This document shows positions 19,219-28,220 of a DNA stretch of 64,000 bases, piece by piece. The DNA is from Gammaproteobacteria bacterium (GTDB taxonomy: Bacteria; Pseudomonadota; Gammaproteobacteria; Steroidobacterales; Woeseiaceae), in the NCBI GenBank assembly GCA_013151645.1, contig JAADHU010000019.1, positions 83,445 to 147,444 of the forward strand, written 5' to 3'. Numbering within the stretch: the stretch's first letter is position 1; the number at the start of each line of letters is the position of its first letter. The notes under the pieces were generated by a model. That model saw nothing but the letters and a program-made list of their open reading frames with translations, did not search any database and was not told the origin of the DNA. Position numbers and translations under genes: made by a program.

Positions 19219-19731
19219 TCAACCCCGGACGCGATTGATGAAGTTCTTGATATCCTCCTCATACTCGGCTGCTGCGTAACCGTCGACGCAGTTCGCATGC
19301 ATACAACCGCCGTACTCCATCCCAAGATAGCCGAATGTTTCTCTGAATGCGTCCAGGAAAGGAACAGGCGTTTCGTGATAAATCGATGTGCAAACTATAT
19401 AGGCCGTTTTACCTCTTAGCCGGCGCCCTTGATTCAATAGATCGGGCAGCTCCAGTAAATCTGAAATTCGGTCAATAAAGATCTTCATCGGCGGCGCGAC
19501 TGCATACCAATAAACGGGCGACGAAAATATGATCTGGTCGAAGCCGAGTACGTAGTCCATCAGCGGCTCAAAATCATCACTCCTGTTTTTGTGTTCGTAG
19601 TCGAATGGTGAGATCGATTTTTGAGCGAGGTCGACAACCTCTATCTGCAACTCATCTGCAATTCGGTCCACCAACTGTCCCGTATTTCCACTACGTCTTG
19701 CGCTGGCGAATAAAGCGATTGTGCTGAGCAT
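19219..19731 (-). CDS. Flavodoxin-fold NAD(P)H-dependent oxidoreductase
   Basis: This 170-residue protein belongs to the NADPH-dependent FMN reductase/flavodoxin-like group. It has an N-terminal phosphate loop (ALFASARRSGNTGQLVDRI) and the FMN-proximal SSPVYWYAVAPPMKIFIDR. The likely reaction is FMN-mediated reduction of quinones, azo or similar compounds by NAD(P)H; the substrate is unknown. I use ATG 19731 because the longer frame to 19830 adds an arginine-rich stretch that looks non-coding, and AGAGAACAG precedes this ATG. It is transcribed alone. Confidence 0.85.
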   Translation of the reverse strand: MLSTIALFASARRSGNTGQLVDRIADELQIEVVDLAQKSISPFDYEHKNRSDDFEPLMDYVLGFDQIIFSSPVYWYAVAPPMKIFIDRISDLLELPDLLNQGRRLRGKTAYIVCTSIYHETPVPFLDAFRETFGYLGMEYGGCMHANCVDGYAAAEYEEDIKNFINRVRG

Positions 19732-19979
19732 CTGTTCTCTTTGTTGGTGACGAACCAGAGCGGCCCTGGTGGTCGTCCGCTGGGTCAACCGTAGGCGGCT
19801 GCTACGTCGTAACAGCCTACCACACTGCATTTGTAGCGAACGTCACTGACCGATAGAACATGGAAACCGAAGCGTATACGGATCGTCATGCCCTGTGGGC
19901 TCGCAATAACGTTGGGTAGTTCGCTCTCAGGAGCGCGATATGCGGTCTTTCGTGCCCGATATCGTCTGGCGTACCCGGA

Positions 19980-20222
19980 CTACGCCCGCGGCCGATCCGC
20001 ATGACTCCTCGTAAGAACCGCCGAAACGCTCGCGTAAGTTGACACGCAATACGGTACACAATAGGTCATCGGAATTTTCCAGACGGCGGCGGTCGGGAGG
20101 GAATCGGTCAGCAATGCATCGCCCTGATTGATCGCGACCAGTATCGTGCCGACAATCCCCCCGACCTTAAGGCTGCGCATGACGATATCCTGTTGTATCG
20201 CTGTTCGTAACCAGTTTTTCAT
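19980..20222 (-). CDS. nrtS: Nitrate/nitrite transporter NrtS family protein
   Basis: The 80-residue product has two hydrophobic segments, VGGIVGTILVAINQGDALL (about 20-38) and WKIPMTYCVPYCVSTYASVSAV (about 48-69). The sequence RSLKVGGIVGTILVAINQGD and PYCVSTYAS match my memory of NrtS, a small two-helix protein reported to help nitrate/nitrite uptake. It diverges from the Bcr/CflA exporter over 81 bases. No nitrate reductase genes are visible. The family call rests on recall of conserved residues. Confidence 0.75.
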   Translation of the reverse strand: MKNWLRTAIQQDIVMRSLKVGGIVGTILVAINQGDALLTDSLPTAAVWKIPMTYCVPYCVSTYASVSAVLTRSHADRPRA

Positions 20223-20303
20223 TTAGTCGGGTTCCGTTGTTCGCAGGTCGTTATTCAGGCTATGCTGCCGCATTATCGTGTCAACACCAAATAATCCTTC
20301 CGC

Positions 20304-21518
20304 ATGAACACCGGACTCGCCACCAAACGTCGCTTCGTCATTGTGCTCGGCTGCCTGACCGGTATCGGTGCTGTTACGGTCGACATGAGTCTGCCTTCCA
20401 TTCCTGGCATGGTGCAAAATTTTTCTGCAACTATCGGCGTGGGACAACAAATCGTCGGCGTCTTCGTGATCGGTATTGCATTGGGCCAGCTACCGGCCGG
20501 CCTTATCTCTGATCGAATCGGCAGAATCCCGGTACTGCTCACCGGCGTCGGTATATTCACCATCGCCGGCATTGCCACCAGTATCGCGACGAACATGGAA
20601 ATTATGTTACTCGCACGATTCGTGCAGGGCCTCGGCGCATCCGTGGGTGTCGTGATCGCGCGCGCGATCGTGAGGGATATTGCCAGCGGCAGGCAAGCCG
20701 CTCGATTGCTGTCAATTATGATCATGATTTTTACGGCGGCACCAATGCTCGCGCCAATCGCCGGCGGATACCTTGTTACCGCGTTCGATTGGCGAGCACC
20801 GTTTGTTGCAATCACGATATTCGGCGCGCTTATTCTGTTTACGATCAGCAAGGGCCTGCAAGAAACACGTCGCCCAAACAGAGAACATCACATCGTGCGG
20901 CAACTCGTGCACAGTCTGACCGAATTCTTTTCACATCGACAAAGCGTGCTCGGCATATTGCTCGTGGTGCTACCGGCGATGGGTTTCATGTCCATGATCA
21001 CCGGTTCCGCGGCGTTGATTATCGAAATCTATGGCTTTTCCGTGGAACAGTTCGGATTTATTTTCGCACTGGCGGGCATAGCGATACTGGCAGGGTCCTA
21101 CCTGAACAGAAATCTTTTATTACGCTTCAATGGCGTGCAGTTATCAGGACTCGGTGCGACATTAATCGGCGTCGCGGCGCTGCAGATGCTGCTCATCGCC
21201 TGGTTGGGAAACGTTAACTTCTGGTGGGTATGGGGCAACGTGTGCCTTTACCTGTTCGGCACCAGCTTTCTGCTGGCCAACGCGACGGCGATGGCGCTCG
21301 ACCCGGTGCCCGGAATTGCCGGCGTTGCAGCATCCATACTTGGCACGTCGCAAAACCTGGCTGCTGCTATTAGCGCACTAGTTAGTAGCGCGATGTATGA
21401 CGGTACGATTCGTAGTGTGGTGATCACTATGGGAATTTTCGGCACTTTGACGTTCATTACATTTACGCTGCGCTCGTTGATACTACGCGGACAGCCTATT
21501 CATGTGCCGGCAGAGTAG
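20304..21518 (+). CDS. Bcr/CflA-type MFS drug exporter
   Basis: This 404-residue protein has about twelve hydrophobic helices. The early VDMSLPSIPGM resembles the conserved D-x-YLPALP segment of Bcr/CflA exporters. The motif-A loop reads GLISDRIGRIPVLL, and the fourth helix has RFVQGLGASVGVVIARAIVRD, typical of this subfamily. Family members export drugs or sulfonamide, bicyclomycin or cysteine derivatives by proton exchange; the substrate here is unknown. It diverges from nrtS and converges on the nitroreductase gene, with a REP doublet between the ends. Confidence 0.9.
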   Translation: MNTGLATKRRFVIVLGCLTGIGAVTVDMSLPSIPGMVQNFSATIGVGQQIVGVFVIGIALGQLPAGLISDRIGRIPVLLTGVGIFTIAGIATSIATNMEIMLLARFVQGLGASVGVVIARAIVRDIASGRQAARLLSIMIMIFTAAPMLAPIAGGYLVTAFDWRAPFVAITIFGALILFTISKGLQETRRPNREHHIVRQLVHSLTEFFSHRQSVLGILLVVLPAMGFMSMITGSAALIIEIYGFSVEQFGFIFALAGIAILAGSYLNRNLLLRFNGVQLSGLGATLIGVAALQMLLIAWLGNVNFWWVWGNVCLYLFGTSFLLANATAMALDPVPGIAGVAASILGTSQNLAAAISALVSSAMYDGTIRSVVITMGIFGTLTFITFTLRSLILRGQPIHVPAE

Positions 21519-21533
21519 CGAATATTTGATATC

Positions 21534-21607
21534 GGTCACGCCTCAGGAGACGCTCCTACAGGAGTGGCGATAAGAATATCGTGGGAGCGTCTCCTGAAGC
21601 GCGATCC
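21534..21607. repeat. REP doublet (REPIN-like) between convergent genes
   Basis: TCAGGAGACGCTCC (21543-21556) and GGAGCGTCTCCTGA (21584-21597) are a perfect 14-base inverted pair. Read outward, each half has the form T/GGGAGCG-stem-GCGA, like REP sequences of Pseudomonas and Xanthomonas. Two such units head to head form a REPIN. A single unit begins again at 63985. It lies between the 3-prime ends of two convergent genes, where it could also end transcription both ways. The transposase (RAYT) that would mobilise such units is not in the window. Confidence 0.75.
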
Positions 21608-21644
21608 CGGGTTGACTCTTGCGACCAACGACGGAACTTGCCGG

Positions 21645-22229
21645 TTAGTCGGTCTCGGTCACAATATCAGCGACGTCCTTACGCTGCTGCGTTGGCGTAA
21701 TTTTCGGATAGCCGTACCAGATCAGCGCGACGATGAACTCCTTGTCGAGGTCAATTTTCAACAACTCGTAAAATCGAGAATCGCGTGTGATCGGTCCGGT
21801 CGCCCATTTTGATGCCAGGCCGGCTTCCGAAATATAGAGGCTGAGATTTTGCACGGCGCAGCAGACACTCGCATAGTCTTCCTGCTCCAACTGCGGGTCC
21901 GATGACTTCTTGCAAGTAACGACCAGCCACCCCGGACGGCCTGCCGCTTCCTTCGCCTTGAAATCTCCGATCTTCGCGCCTTTGCGCTCTGTCACGACGA
22001 TCCGCGTCAATTCGATGCTTTGCTGAATAGCTTCGTCGCCCAACAGGTAAAAATGCCAGGGCTCCGTCAGGTGGTGATTCGGAGCCCAGCGTGCGACTTC
22101 GATCGCATCGAGGATCAATTGCCGGCTGACCGGTTGTTGCAAAAACAGGTTAACCGTTCGACGTGCACGAATACGTTCACCCAGATGCTGCAGTGCTTTT
22201 TTGAAGGCAGTGACGGGCGCGCCACTCAT
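21645..22229 (-). CDS. Nitroreductase family protein
   Basis: This 194-residue FMN-dependent oxidoreductase-like protein opens its conserved region with RIRARRTVNLFLQQPVSRQLILDAIEVARWAPN, the flavin-binding start of the nitroreductase fold. YASVCCAVQNLSLYISEAGLAS is the helix pair at the dimer interface. The physiological substrate is unknown. Its start overlaps the thiolase stop by four bases, so it is the last gene of a three-gene operon. Confidence 0.9.
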   Translation of the reverse strand: MSGAPVTAFKKALQHLGERIRARRTVNLFLQQPVSRQLILDAIEVARWAPNHHLTEPWHFYLLGDEAIQQSIELTRIVVTERKGAKIGDFKAKEAAGRPGWLVVTCKKSSDPQLEQEDYASVCCAVQNLSLYISEAGLASKWATGPITRDSRFYELLKIDLDKEFIVALIWYGYPKITPTQQRKDVADIVTETD

Positions 22230-23434
22230 GGCGATCTCTCAAGAATCATTGCGATACCCTGACCAACGCCTATGCACATCATGCACAGAGCATAGCGGCC
22301 TGCACGGCGCTGTAATTCATACGCGGCGGTCGTGGCTAGACGTGCCCCTGACATACCCAGTGGGTGACCGAGCGCAATGGCACCGCCGTTCGGATTGACG
22401 TGGTCGGCATCGTCCACCACGCCAAGTTCGCGCAGAACGGCAAGTCCCTGAGCCGCGAATGCTTCGTTCAATTCAATGACGTCCATCTGCTCGATTTCGA
22501 GGCCCGCATTCGCCAGCGCCTTTTTCGCAGCAGGGACCGGTCCGATACCCATGATGCGCGGCTCAACGCCAGCGGACGCCCAGGTCACGATTCTCGCCAT
22601 CGGCGTAAACGAATATTTTCGGATCGCTGCATCCGAAGCCACCAGCAAGGCACAAGCGCCGTCGTTGATTCCGGAAGCGTTGCCCGCCGTCACCGTGCCG
22701 TCTGCACGGACGAACGGCCTGAGCCGGGTCAATCCGTCCAGTGTCGAATCTGCTCGCGGGTGTTCATCGGTATCGACGAGCAGCGCATCGCCGCGACGTT
22801 GCGGTATCGACACGGACACCATTTCTTCGGCCAGAACACCGTTCGCCATCGCGGCAGCGGTTTTTAGCTGACTGCGCAGCGCAAACTGGTCCTGATCCTC
22901 ACGCGTCACGCCGAAATCGGCCGCCACGTTCTCGGCCGTCTCCGCCATTGAATCCACACCGTAGAGTTCTTCCATGCGGCGATTCACGAAACGCCAGCCA
23001 AGCGTAGTGTCGTAAATCTCCGCATTGCGAGAAAACGCGTTCGTCGCCTTGGCCTGCACAAACGGTGCACGCGACATGGATTCCACGCCCCCTGCAATTG
23101 CGATATCGGCATCGCCCGCTTTGATGGCGTGTGCCGCATTGCCGAGGGCGTTCATGCCCGAACCACAGAGGCGATTCACGGTTGCAGCCGGGACGCCAAC
23201 CGGCAGCCCCGCCAGCAACGCTGACATGCGCGCGACGTTACGATTATCCTCGCCGGCCTGGTTTGCGCAGCCGAGGATCAGGTCATCGATACCGTTCGGG
23301 TCAAGGGCGGCGTTTCGCTGCAGCAGCGCGGCGATCGGTATAGCACCCAAATCGTCCGGCCGAACCGAGGACAAGGCGCCGCCGTATCGGCCGATGGGTG
23401 TTCGTACGGCATCGACAATCCAGGCATCGGTCAT
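22226..23434 (-). CDS. Thiolase (acetyl-CoA acyltransferase, PcaF-like)
   Basis: The 402-residue thiolase II-type enzyme cleaves 3-oxoacyl-CoA with CoA or condenses acyl-CoAs. The acyl-carrying cysteine is in NRLCGSGMNAL (about 88-98). The His of the active site is in GGAIALGHPLGMSGAR, and the second catalytic Cys in CMMCIGVGQG near the C-terminus. The overall sequence recalls beta-ketoadipyl-CoA thiolases (PcaF/PaaJ), but no other aromatic-degradation genes are near, so fatty-acid breakdown is equally possible. It overlaps both neighbours by four bases. Confidence 0.93.
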   Translation of the reverse strand: MTDAWIVDAVRTPIGRYGGALSSVRPDDLGAIPIAALLQRNAALDPNGIDDLILGCANQAGEDNRNVARMSALLAGLPVGVPAATVNRLCGSGMNALGNAAHAIKAGDADIAIAGGVESMSRAPFVQAKATNAFSRNAEIYDTTLGWRFVNRRMEELYGVDSMAETAENVAADFGVTREDQDQFALRSQLKTAAAMANGVLAEEMVSVSIPQRRGDALLVDTDEHPRADSTLDGLTRLRPFVRADGTVTAGNASGINDGACALLVASDAAIRKYSFTPMARIVTWASAGVEPRIMGIGPVPAAKKALANAGLEIEQMDVIELNEAFAAQGLAVLRELGVVDDADHVNPNGGAIALGHPLGMSGARLATTAAYELQRRAGRYALCMMCIGVGQGIAMILERSP

Positions 23435-24720
23435 TTGATGACATCCGGTTGGGAAGGAGATTTGCGATCATACGTATTACCCAGCCGGAGACCAACGAAG
23501 GCCCATAAAATAGCCACGAACCCGCCGAGAATCGCAATCGGCCCCATGCCAAGTCCCAATGAGGCCGTCAGGAATGCAAATACCCAACCCGACAAAACAT
23601 CGCCACCGCGGTATACGACAATGTCGATGACCTGTTTCGTCTTGAAGCGATCCTCACGGCTGACGTTGGTGTACAGCATTTCGCGGCCCGGTCGCGTGAT
23701 CGAGTAGTTGCCCGATTTTAGAACGATCCACATGGCAATGACGATGGCCAGTACTGGATTGATGAAAACCACCAGCAACGCGAGTGCCACCAGCAACGGC
23801 ACCAGAGCAAGGGTTTTGCCGACACCGATACTCGTCGCTATACGACCCGTCGCAAACATTGCGATGCCAATCGTGATGATATTGACGGCAAGGTTGATAC
23901 CGGCCCAGATGGCCGTATTGGTATCGCGATCATTGCCCGCCATCAGGTTCTTCAATTCGAAGTACGCGAACGACCCAATAAAGGTATACAGAAAAAGAAA
24001 CAGCGCAATACCCAGCAAATAGGGATTTCTGACGAGACGCCCGAACCCTGCGAACGGGTTACCGCTGATCGACGATTCCTGATCGGTGCCGGGCGCCCTG
24101 TCCTCGACCGCCGTCCGCAGAATCGCTATCAACGGTATGGTAAGAACGAGAATGGTTGATGCCACCAGCATCAGGTTGAGTGTGCCCACTATTTTGGTCA
24201 GCAAGAGCATGACCGTCGAGCCAACTATCGTACCAATGCTGGCACCGCTGGCGATAAAAGCGAACAGTCGTGGTGCTTGATCTTTAGTGAAAAGATCCGA
24301 CATCAAACTCCAGAAAACCGACACGTGAAACAGCGAGAACAAACTCAGCCAGACATAAAAAGCCTTGTTCAGATTCGTGCTGTCCTGCAGCGCGCCCGCG
24401 CCAAGGTAGAACGCGACGAACGATGCCGCGAAAAACGCGTATACAGACGGAACGACATTTTTCAGTTTTACTTTGGATACCAGCAGGCCGTACAGACTGA
24501 CGGCAATGGTGCTAAAGACGAAATTGATCGTCCAGAGCCAGGCAACCTCAACGTCACTCCACTCCGGCGCCATCGAATCCCGCGCAGGCTTCAGCATGTT
24601 ATAGGCAACCATCAATAGAAAAATAAAGCTGAACGACAATAGCGTCGCCTTGATCTCGCCTTCCTCGATCTTCGTTGCTGACGTCAAAAACCGGGAGAGC
24701 ACCCCGCCACGTTCTTTCAT
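23431..24720 (-). CDS. MFS-like protein of the ATP/ADP translocase (NTP/NDP exchanger) type
   Basis: This 429-residue membrane protein has about ten to twelve helices. The early FSFIFLLMVAYNMLKPARDSMAPEW resembles the conserved FxxxxxY-xxLKPxRD opening of Npt/Tlc-type nucleotide translocases and their free-living relatives. Tlc proteins exchange nucleotides in obligate intracellular bacteria; the role in free-living bacteria is not established. It is the first gene of an operon with a thiolase and a nitroreductase. Some residues needed for nucleotide exchange may be absent; I cannot test this by eye. Confidence 0.75.
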   Translation of the reverse strand: MKERGGVLSRFLTSATKIEEGEIKATLLSFSFIFLLMVAYNMLKPARDSMAPEWSDVEVAWLWTINFVFSTIAVSLYGLLVSKVKLKNVVPSVYAFFAASFVAFYLGAGALQDSTNLNKAFYVWLSLFSLFHVSVFWSLMSDLFTKDQAPRLFAFIASGASIGTIVGSTVMLLLTKIVGTLNLMLVASTILVLTIPLIAILRTAVEDRAPGTDQESSISGNPFAGFGRLVRNPYLLGIALFLFLYTFIGSFAYFELKNLMAGNDRDTNTAIWAGINLAVNIITIGIAMFATGRIATSIGVGKTLALVPLLVALALLVVFINPVLAIVIAMWIVLKSGNYSITRPGREMLYTNVSREDRFKTKQVIDIVVYRGGDVLSGWVFAFLTASLGLGMGPIAILGGFVAILWAFVGLRLGNTYDRKSPSQPDVIK

Positions 24721-24783
24721 CCTGCCTCACCCCGCCTCGATTCCAGGGGACACTATCCCTCATTTAAGAGCAGAGGCCAAACG

Positions 24784-24812
24784 AAACACGCGGGCATAAA
24801 GCCCGCGTGTTT
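24784..24812 (-). terminator. Intrinsic terminator-like hairpin after the peroxiredoxin gene
   Basis: AAACACGCGGGC and GCCCGCGTGTTT form a perfect twelve-pair stem with loop ATAAA. It lies 26 bases beyond the stop of the peroxiredoxin gene on the minus strand and ahead of the next gene's promoter. The stem's own A/T flanks supply a short T-tract. Confidence 0.8.
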
Positions 24813-24837
24813 ACTGCTTGATGGTAACTCTTTTTGT

Positions 24838-25512
24838 CTAGACAGCATCCTTCGCGGCTGCCAGCAGATCATCTGCTGACAGGCGTATTTTGTAGTTTGG
24901 ATTCACAAAGTCGTAGACGATCATGCCTGACCGGTCGATCACGTAAACGGCAGGTACTGCCAGCGCATTGTGAATGCCGATGGACGAGCCACTGTAGTCG
25001 TTCTTCACTCTATCCAGATAGCCCGTCACGCGTTTATCAATGCGGAACGCGGTGCCAAGCGCACGAGCGGCGGAAATGTCAGCGTCGGAGAGAATCGTGT
25101 AATCCAGACCGGCGATGTCTTCCTGCGTTTCCAGCTTGAGGCTGCTGTACAACTTGTCCGGAGCATCGTTGGACAGGAAAAGAACGTCCACACCGGCCTC
25201 GCGAATCTGTGGAATCACCGTACGCAGCTCTTGCAAGTGCAAGTTGCAGTAAGGGCACCAGCCACCGCGAAAGGAAATCAGGATGGTCGGACGCTGCAGA
25301 TTGTCCGGATCGAATTCGAAGGGTTCGTCGTCAACGGTGCGGACCGTGAACGCCGGAGCGCGATCGCCGGTCTTGAGCGGCGTGGTTTCCTCGGCGGTCG
25401 CGGGCAACGACTCATAGTCTGCCGCAACAACGCGCGATGCATGGGACAGGACCAGTGTTGCAACCAGCAACGCCGCAAAGGAGGTGTAAAGAAGTTTTTG
25501 ACCCAATTTCAT
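24838..25512 (-). CDS. Exported peroxiredoxin-like AhpC/TSA family protein
   Basis: This 224-residue protein has an N-terminal signal segment (FAALLVATLVLSHASRVVAADY). A thioredoxin-fold domain follows with FRGGWCPYCNLHLQELR at about 83-99, the family site with peroxidatic Cys plus a C-x-x-C. It probably reduces peroxides or acts as a thiol oxidoreductase in the periplasm. The domain ends VYVIDRSGMIVYDFVN. It is transcribed in the same direction as the upstream ABC efflux genes, 69 bases apart, and ends at a strong hairpin. Confidence 0.88.
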   Translation of the reverse strand: MKLGQKLLYTSFAALLVATLVLSHASRVVAADYESLPATAEETTPLKTGDRAPAFTVRTVDDEPFEFDPDNLQRPTILISFRGGWCPYCNLHLQELRTVIPQIREAGVDVLFLSNDAPDKLYSSLKLETQEDIAGLDYTILSDADISAARALGTAFRIDKRVTGYLDRVKNDYSGSSIGIHNALAVPAVYVIDRSGMIVYDFVNPNYKIRLSADDLLAAAKDAV

Positions 25513-25581
25513 TTTTTTTGCTCCATCAATGACCCTGTTAAAGACCAGCGTTCGACGGCAATTATTACCAGCGTCCGATCT

Positions 25582-26790
25582 TTATTCATGCCGCAGTGCG
25601 TCAATCGGATCGAGACTTGCCGCGCGTCTCGCCGGCCAGATACCGAAGAACAGGCCGACTCCCGCACTGAACGCGAATGCGGTGACCGCCGATGCAGTTG
25701 TCACCACCGTCTGCCAACCGGCAAATTCGGCGGCGAAGTAGGCCGCTCCGGCCCCAAGCCCCAGGCCGAGACCGCCGCCGATCAGGCACAAGACCATCGA
25801 CTCAACCAGAAACTGCAGCAGGATATTTCCCTTCGTCGCCCCCAGCGCCTTGCGAATACCGATTTCGCGCGTTCGCTCAGTCACCGTGACCAGCATGATA
25901 TTCATGATGCCGATGCCACCCACCAGCAGACTGACGCCGGCAATACCTGCCAGCAGGTAGGTAAATACTTCGGCCGCTTCCTGGCGAGAGTCGAGAAACT
26001 GTTTTCGATTGAAGATCGAAAAGTCGTTGTCTTTGCCGGGAAGAATACCGTGCTCACGCCGCAAGATACGCTCGATATCGACCATCGCCTGTTCGATGGC
26101 AATACCGTCACGGACCTTGACGCTGATGGATTCCACCAGATCATTACCCGTCACGCGAAATTGCGCCGTACGCAATGGTATCCAGACATCGTCATCCGGA
26201 TTCCGCCAGCCGCTGGATCCCTTCGCCTCAAGCACGCCGATGACTTCGAAGCCGATGGCACGAATCCTCAACGTGCGACCGATAATACTGACCGCGTCTG
26301 TGTCCAGCATTGCCGGAATTTCGTTGCCGACGACAACTACCCGCCGTCGGCTCGAATCGTCTGCCGAATTGAACATTCTGCCGGCCGCGATTATGAATCC
26401 GTGCACGTCGACGTAGTTGGGCGTCGTGCCAAGCACCGATATGTTGAGATTCCGGTTGCCGTACTTGACCTGAAAACGAGAGTTGATCTCTGGCACGACG
26501 CCATCGAGATAACGGGAGTCTCTTGCCAATGCGGCGGCATCATCAGTCGTCAGTGCTGACTGATCGCGTGCCACACCGTGACTCATTCGGTTAACCCGGC
26601 CAATGGACAGGATATCTCCGCCGAGCGCTTCCATTTGCTGATCGATGGCCTGCTGCGCGCCGGTGCCCAATGCTACCATCGTAATGACGGCCGCCACGCC
26701 GATCACGATGCCGAGCATCGTCAGGGCCGCGCGAAACAGATTTCCGCTGATCGATTGCAGCGCGATCCAGAGTGTCTCCGAGAGCAACAT
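25582..26790 (-). CDS. MacB-type ABC transporter permease
   Basis: The 402-residue product has one N-terminal membrane helix (LFRAALTMLGIVIGVAAVITMVAL), a periplasmic MacB core domain (about 45-270) and three C-terminal helices, with TERTREIGIRKALGATKGNIL between. MacB-type permeases do not move substrate across the inner membrane directly; they drive export of periplasmic substrates through TolC-like channels. Unlike E. coli MacB, the ATPase is a separate protein, encoded two genes upstream. The gene begins on the last base of the adaptor's stop codon. Confidence 0.93.
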   Translation of the reverse strand: MLLSETLWIALQSISGNLFRAALTMLGIVIGVAAVITMVALGTGAQQAIDQQMEALGGDILSIGRVNRMSHGVARDQSALTTDDAAALARDSRYLDGVVPEINSRFQVKYGNRNLNISVLGTTPNYVDVHGFIIAAGRMFNSADDSSRRRVVVVGNEIPAMLDTDAVSIIGRTLRIRAIGFEVIGVLEAKGSSGWRNPDDDVWIPLRTAQFRVTGNDLVESISVKVRDGIAIEQAMVDIERILRREHGILPGKDNDFSIFNRKQFLDSRQEAAEVFTYLLAGIAGVSLLVGGIGIMNIMLVTVTERTREIGIRKALGATKGNILLQFLVESMVLCLIGGGLGLGLGAGAAYFAAEFAGWQTVVTTASAVTAFAFSAGVGLFFGIWPARRAASLDPIDALRHE

Positions 26791-28220
26791 TATTTCGACT
26801 TGATGCCAGGCACGGCGCCAACGCGACGGTTAATGAACTGCTGCAGTTTTTCCTGCGTCTCCACCAGGTGGGCGCTAGGCAAAATCAGCACGCGATCAGT
26901 CTCATCCAGTCCGGTGACGATCTCAACGCGATCGAGATCGGTGATACCGCCGCGCACCGACGCGATACGCGTATCGCCATTGTCTTCCTCGATGACGACC
27001 CAGAAATCACCGCCAAAACGATAGTCACTGGTCGGCGTGCGTGATCGCTTGTGATTGCCGGGCCCATTCGTCCGCGCAAACACTTTACGCAGGAGCTTCT
27101 GCTCATCGGCGCTGAGACTCGCACCGGAACGGCGCTTTTGCATCGCGGCCCGTACGGTGTCCGCATCGATGCCCGGCGGCAGTTGAATCGTGCGCCCCAT
27201 CATTGAGATCGTTGCCCCGACCTTCTCATCGGGCTGTGTTGTCTCGACTTTCGTGCCGCCCGCACTAATTTGCGAGCGTATGTCGGACGCACTCATGCCG
27301 AGAATGCCGGCTGTCGCGTCGACGTCCCGTTCGGTACGCAGCGCCATGACTGGTATGGTCAGCACGTTTTCACGCCGGGCAATGGATACATCGACTTCGG
27401 CGTTCATACCGGGCATTAACAAACCCTCTGGATTCTGAATCGAAACAAGCACCGCAAACATGGTCACGTTCTGCTCGACTACAGCCTGTGGTTCGATTTT
27501 CAACACCTTGCCGGAAAAAGGTTGATTCGGGTAAGCGGCCACGGTGACGCGGGCAAGCATGCCAGGTTTTACCTTGCCTATATCGGTCTCATCGATCAGC
27601 GCACGAATCTGCACGGCGCTCAAATCGGCCATTTTCAGCAGCGGTGTGCCGCCACCGAAATCCTGTGTCGGCGACGAGATCACCTGGCCCTTCTCAACGG
27701 GTTTTTCGATAACAGTACCCGTTACCGGCGCACGAATCTCCGTATCGTCAACCGCGATACGGGCATTTTCGACGGAAACTTCAGCACTAACGACCTGCGA
27801 TTGTGCGTTCGCGAGTTCGAGCGCCGCCTGTTCCAGGTCCGCCTCCGTGAATGTGCCCTGCTTGACCAGCGCTTCGGCGCGTTTCATTTGCGACAAAGAA
27901 ATAGTCCGGCGCGACAGCGCTGCTTTTAATTCCGCATCCGACTGTGCGAGTCGGTTTCGCACCGTACGCGGATCAATCCGCACCATGAGCTGGCCCTTTT
28001 CCACATCGTCACCAGTCTCGACCAGCAACTCGAGCACCTCCCCCGAAGCTTTCGACTTCACTTCAACTGTCGCCAGCGGTTCAACGATACCGGCGGAACC
28101 CACGCTGACCTCAATAGTGCGACGTTCGACTCCCGTCGAATCGTAAATCGGCGCCGAAGCCTCCTCTTCCGCACAGCCGGAAAACGATAAGGCGATCAAC
28201 AGGAGGGACACTACTTTCAT
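26790..28220 (-). CDS. Periplasmic adaptor lipoprotein of a MacAB-type efflux system
   Basis: This 476-residue membrane-fusion protein has a lipoprotein signal ([11 protein letters not shown]), biotinyl-lipoyl halves ([26 protein letters not shown] and [19 protein letters not shown]) flanking an alpha-helical hairpin, then beta-barrel and membrane-proximal domains. It would link the MacB permease to an outer-membrane channel. It is about 100 residues longer than E. coli MacA; the extra part is at roughly 300-410 and includes [14 protein letters not shown]. It overlaps the ATPase gene by four bases. Confidence 0.92.
   Translation of the reverse strand: MKVVSLLLIALSFSGCAEEEASAPIYDSTGVERRTIEVSVGSAGIVEPLATVEVKSKASGEVLELLVETGDDVEKGQLMVRIDPRTVRNRLAQSDAELKAALSRRTISLSQMKRAEALVKQGTFTEADLEQAALELANAQSQVVSAEVSVENARIAVDDTEIRAPVTGTVIEKPVEKGQVISSPTQDFGGGTPLLKMADLSAVQIRALIDETDIGKVKPGMLARVTVAAYPNQPFSGKVLKIEPQAVVEQNVTMFAVLVSIQNPEGLLMPGMNAEVDVSIARRENVLTIPVMALRTERDVDATAGILGMSASDIRSQISAGGTKVETTQPDEKVGATISMMGRTIQLPPGIDADTVRAAMQKRRSGASLSADEQKLLRKVFARTNGPGNHKRSRTPTSDYRFGGDFWVVIEEDNGDTRIASVRGGITDLDRVEIVTGLDETDRVLILPSAHLVETQEKLQQFINRRVGAVPGIKSK

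Noticed and set aside
24970..26559. A 529-codon open frame on the plus strand
   Set aside because: It is antisense to the peroxiredoxin and MacB-type permease genes, which both have clear family motifs. The plus-strand translation has no recognisable domain and is rich in His/Arg/Gln, as expected from a GC-rich shadow.
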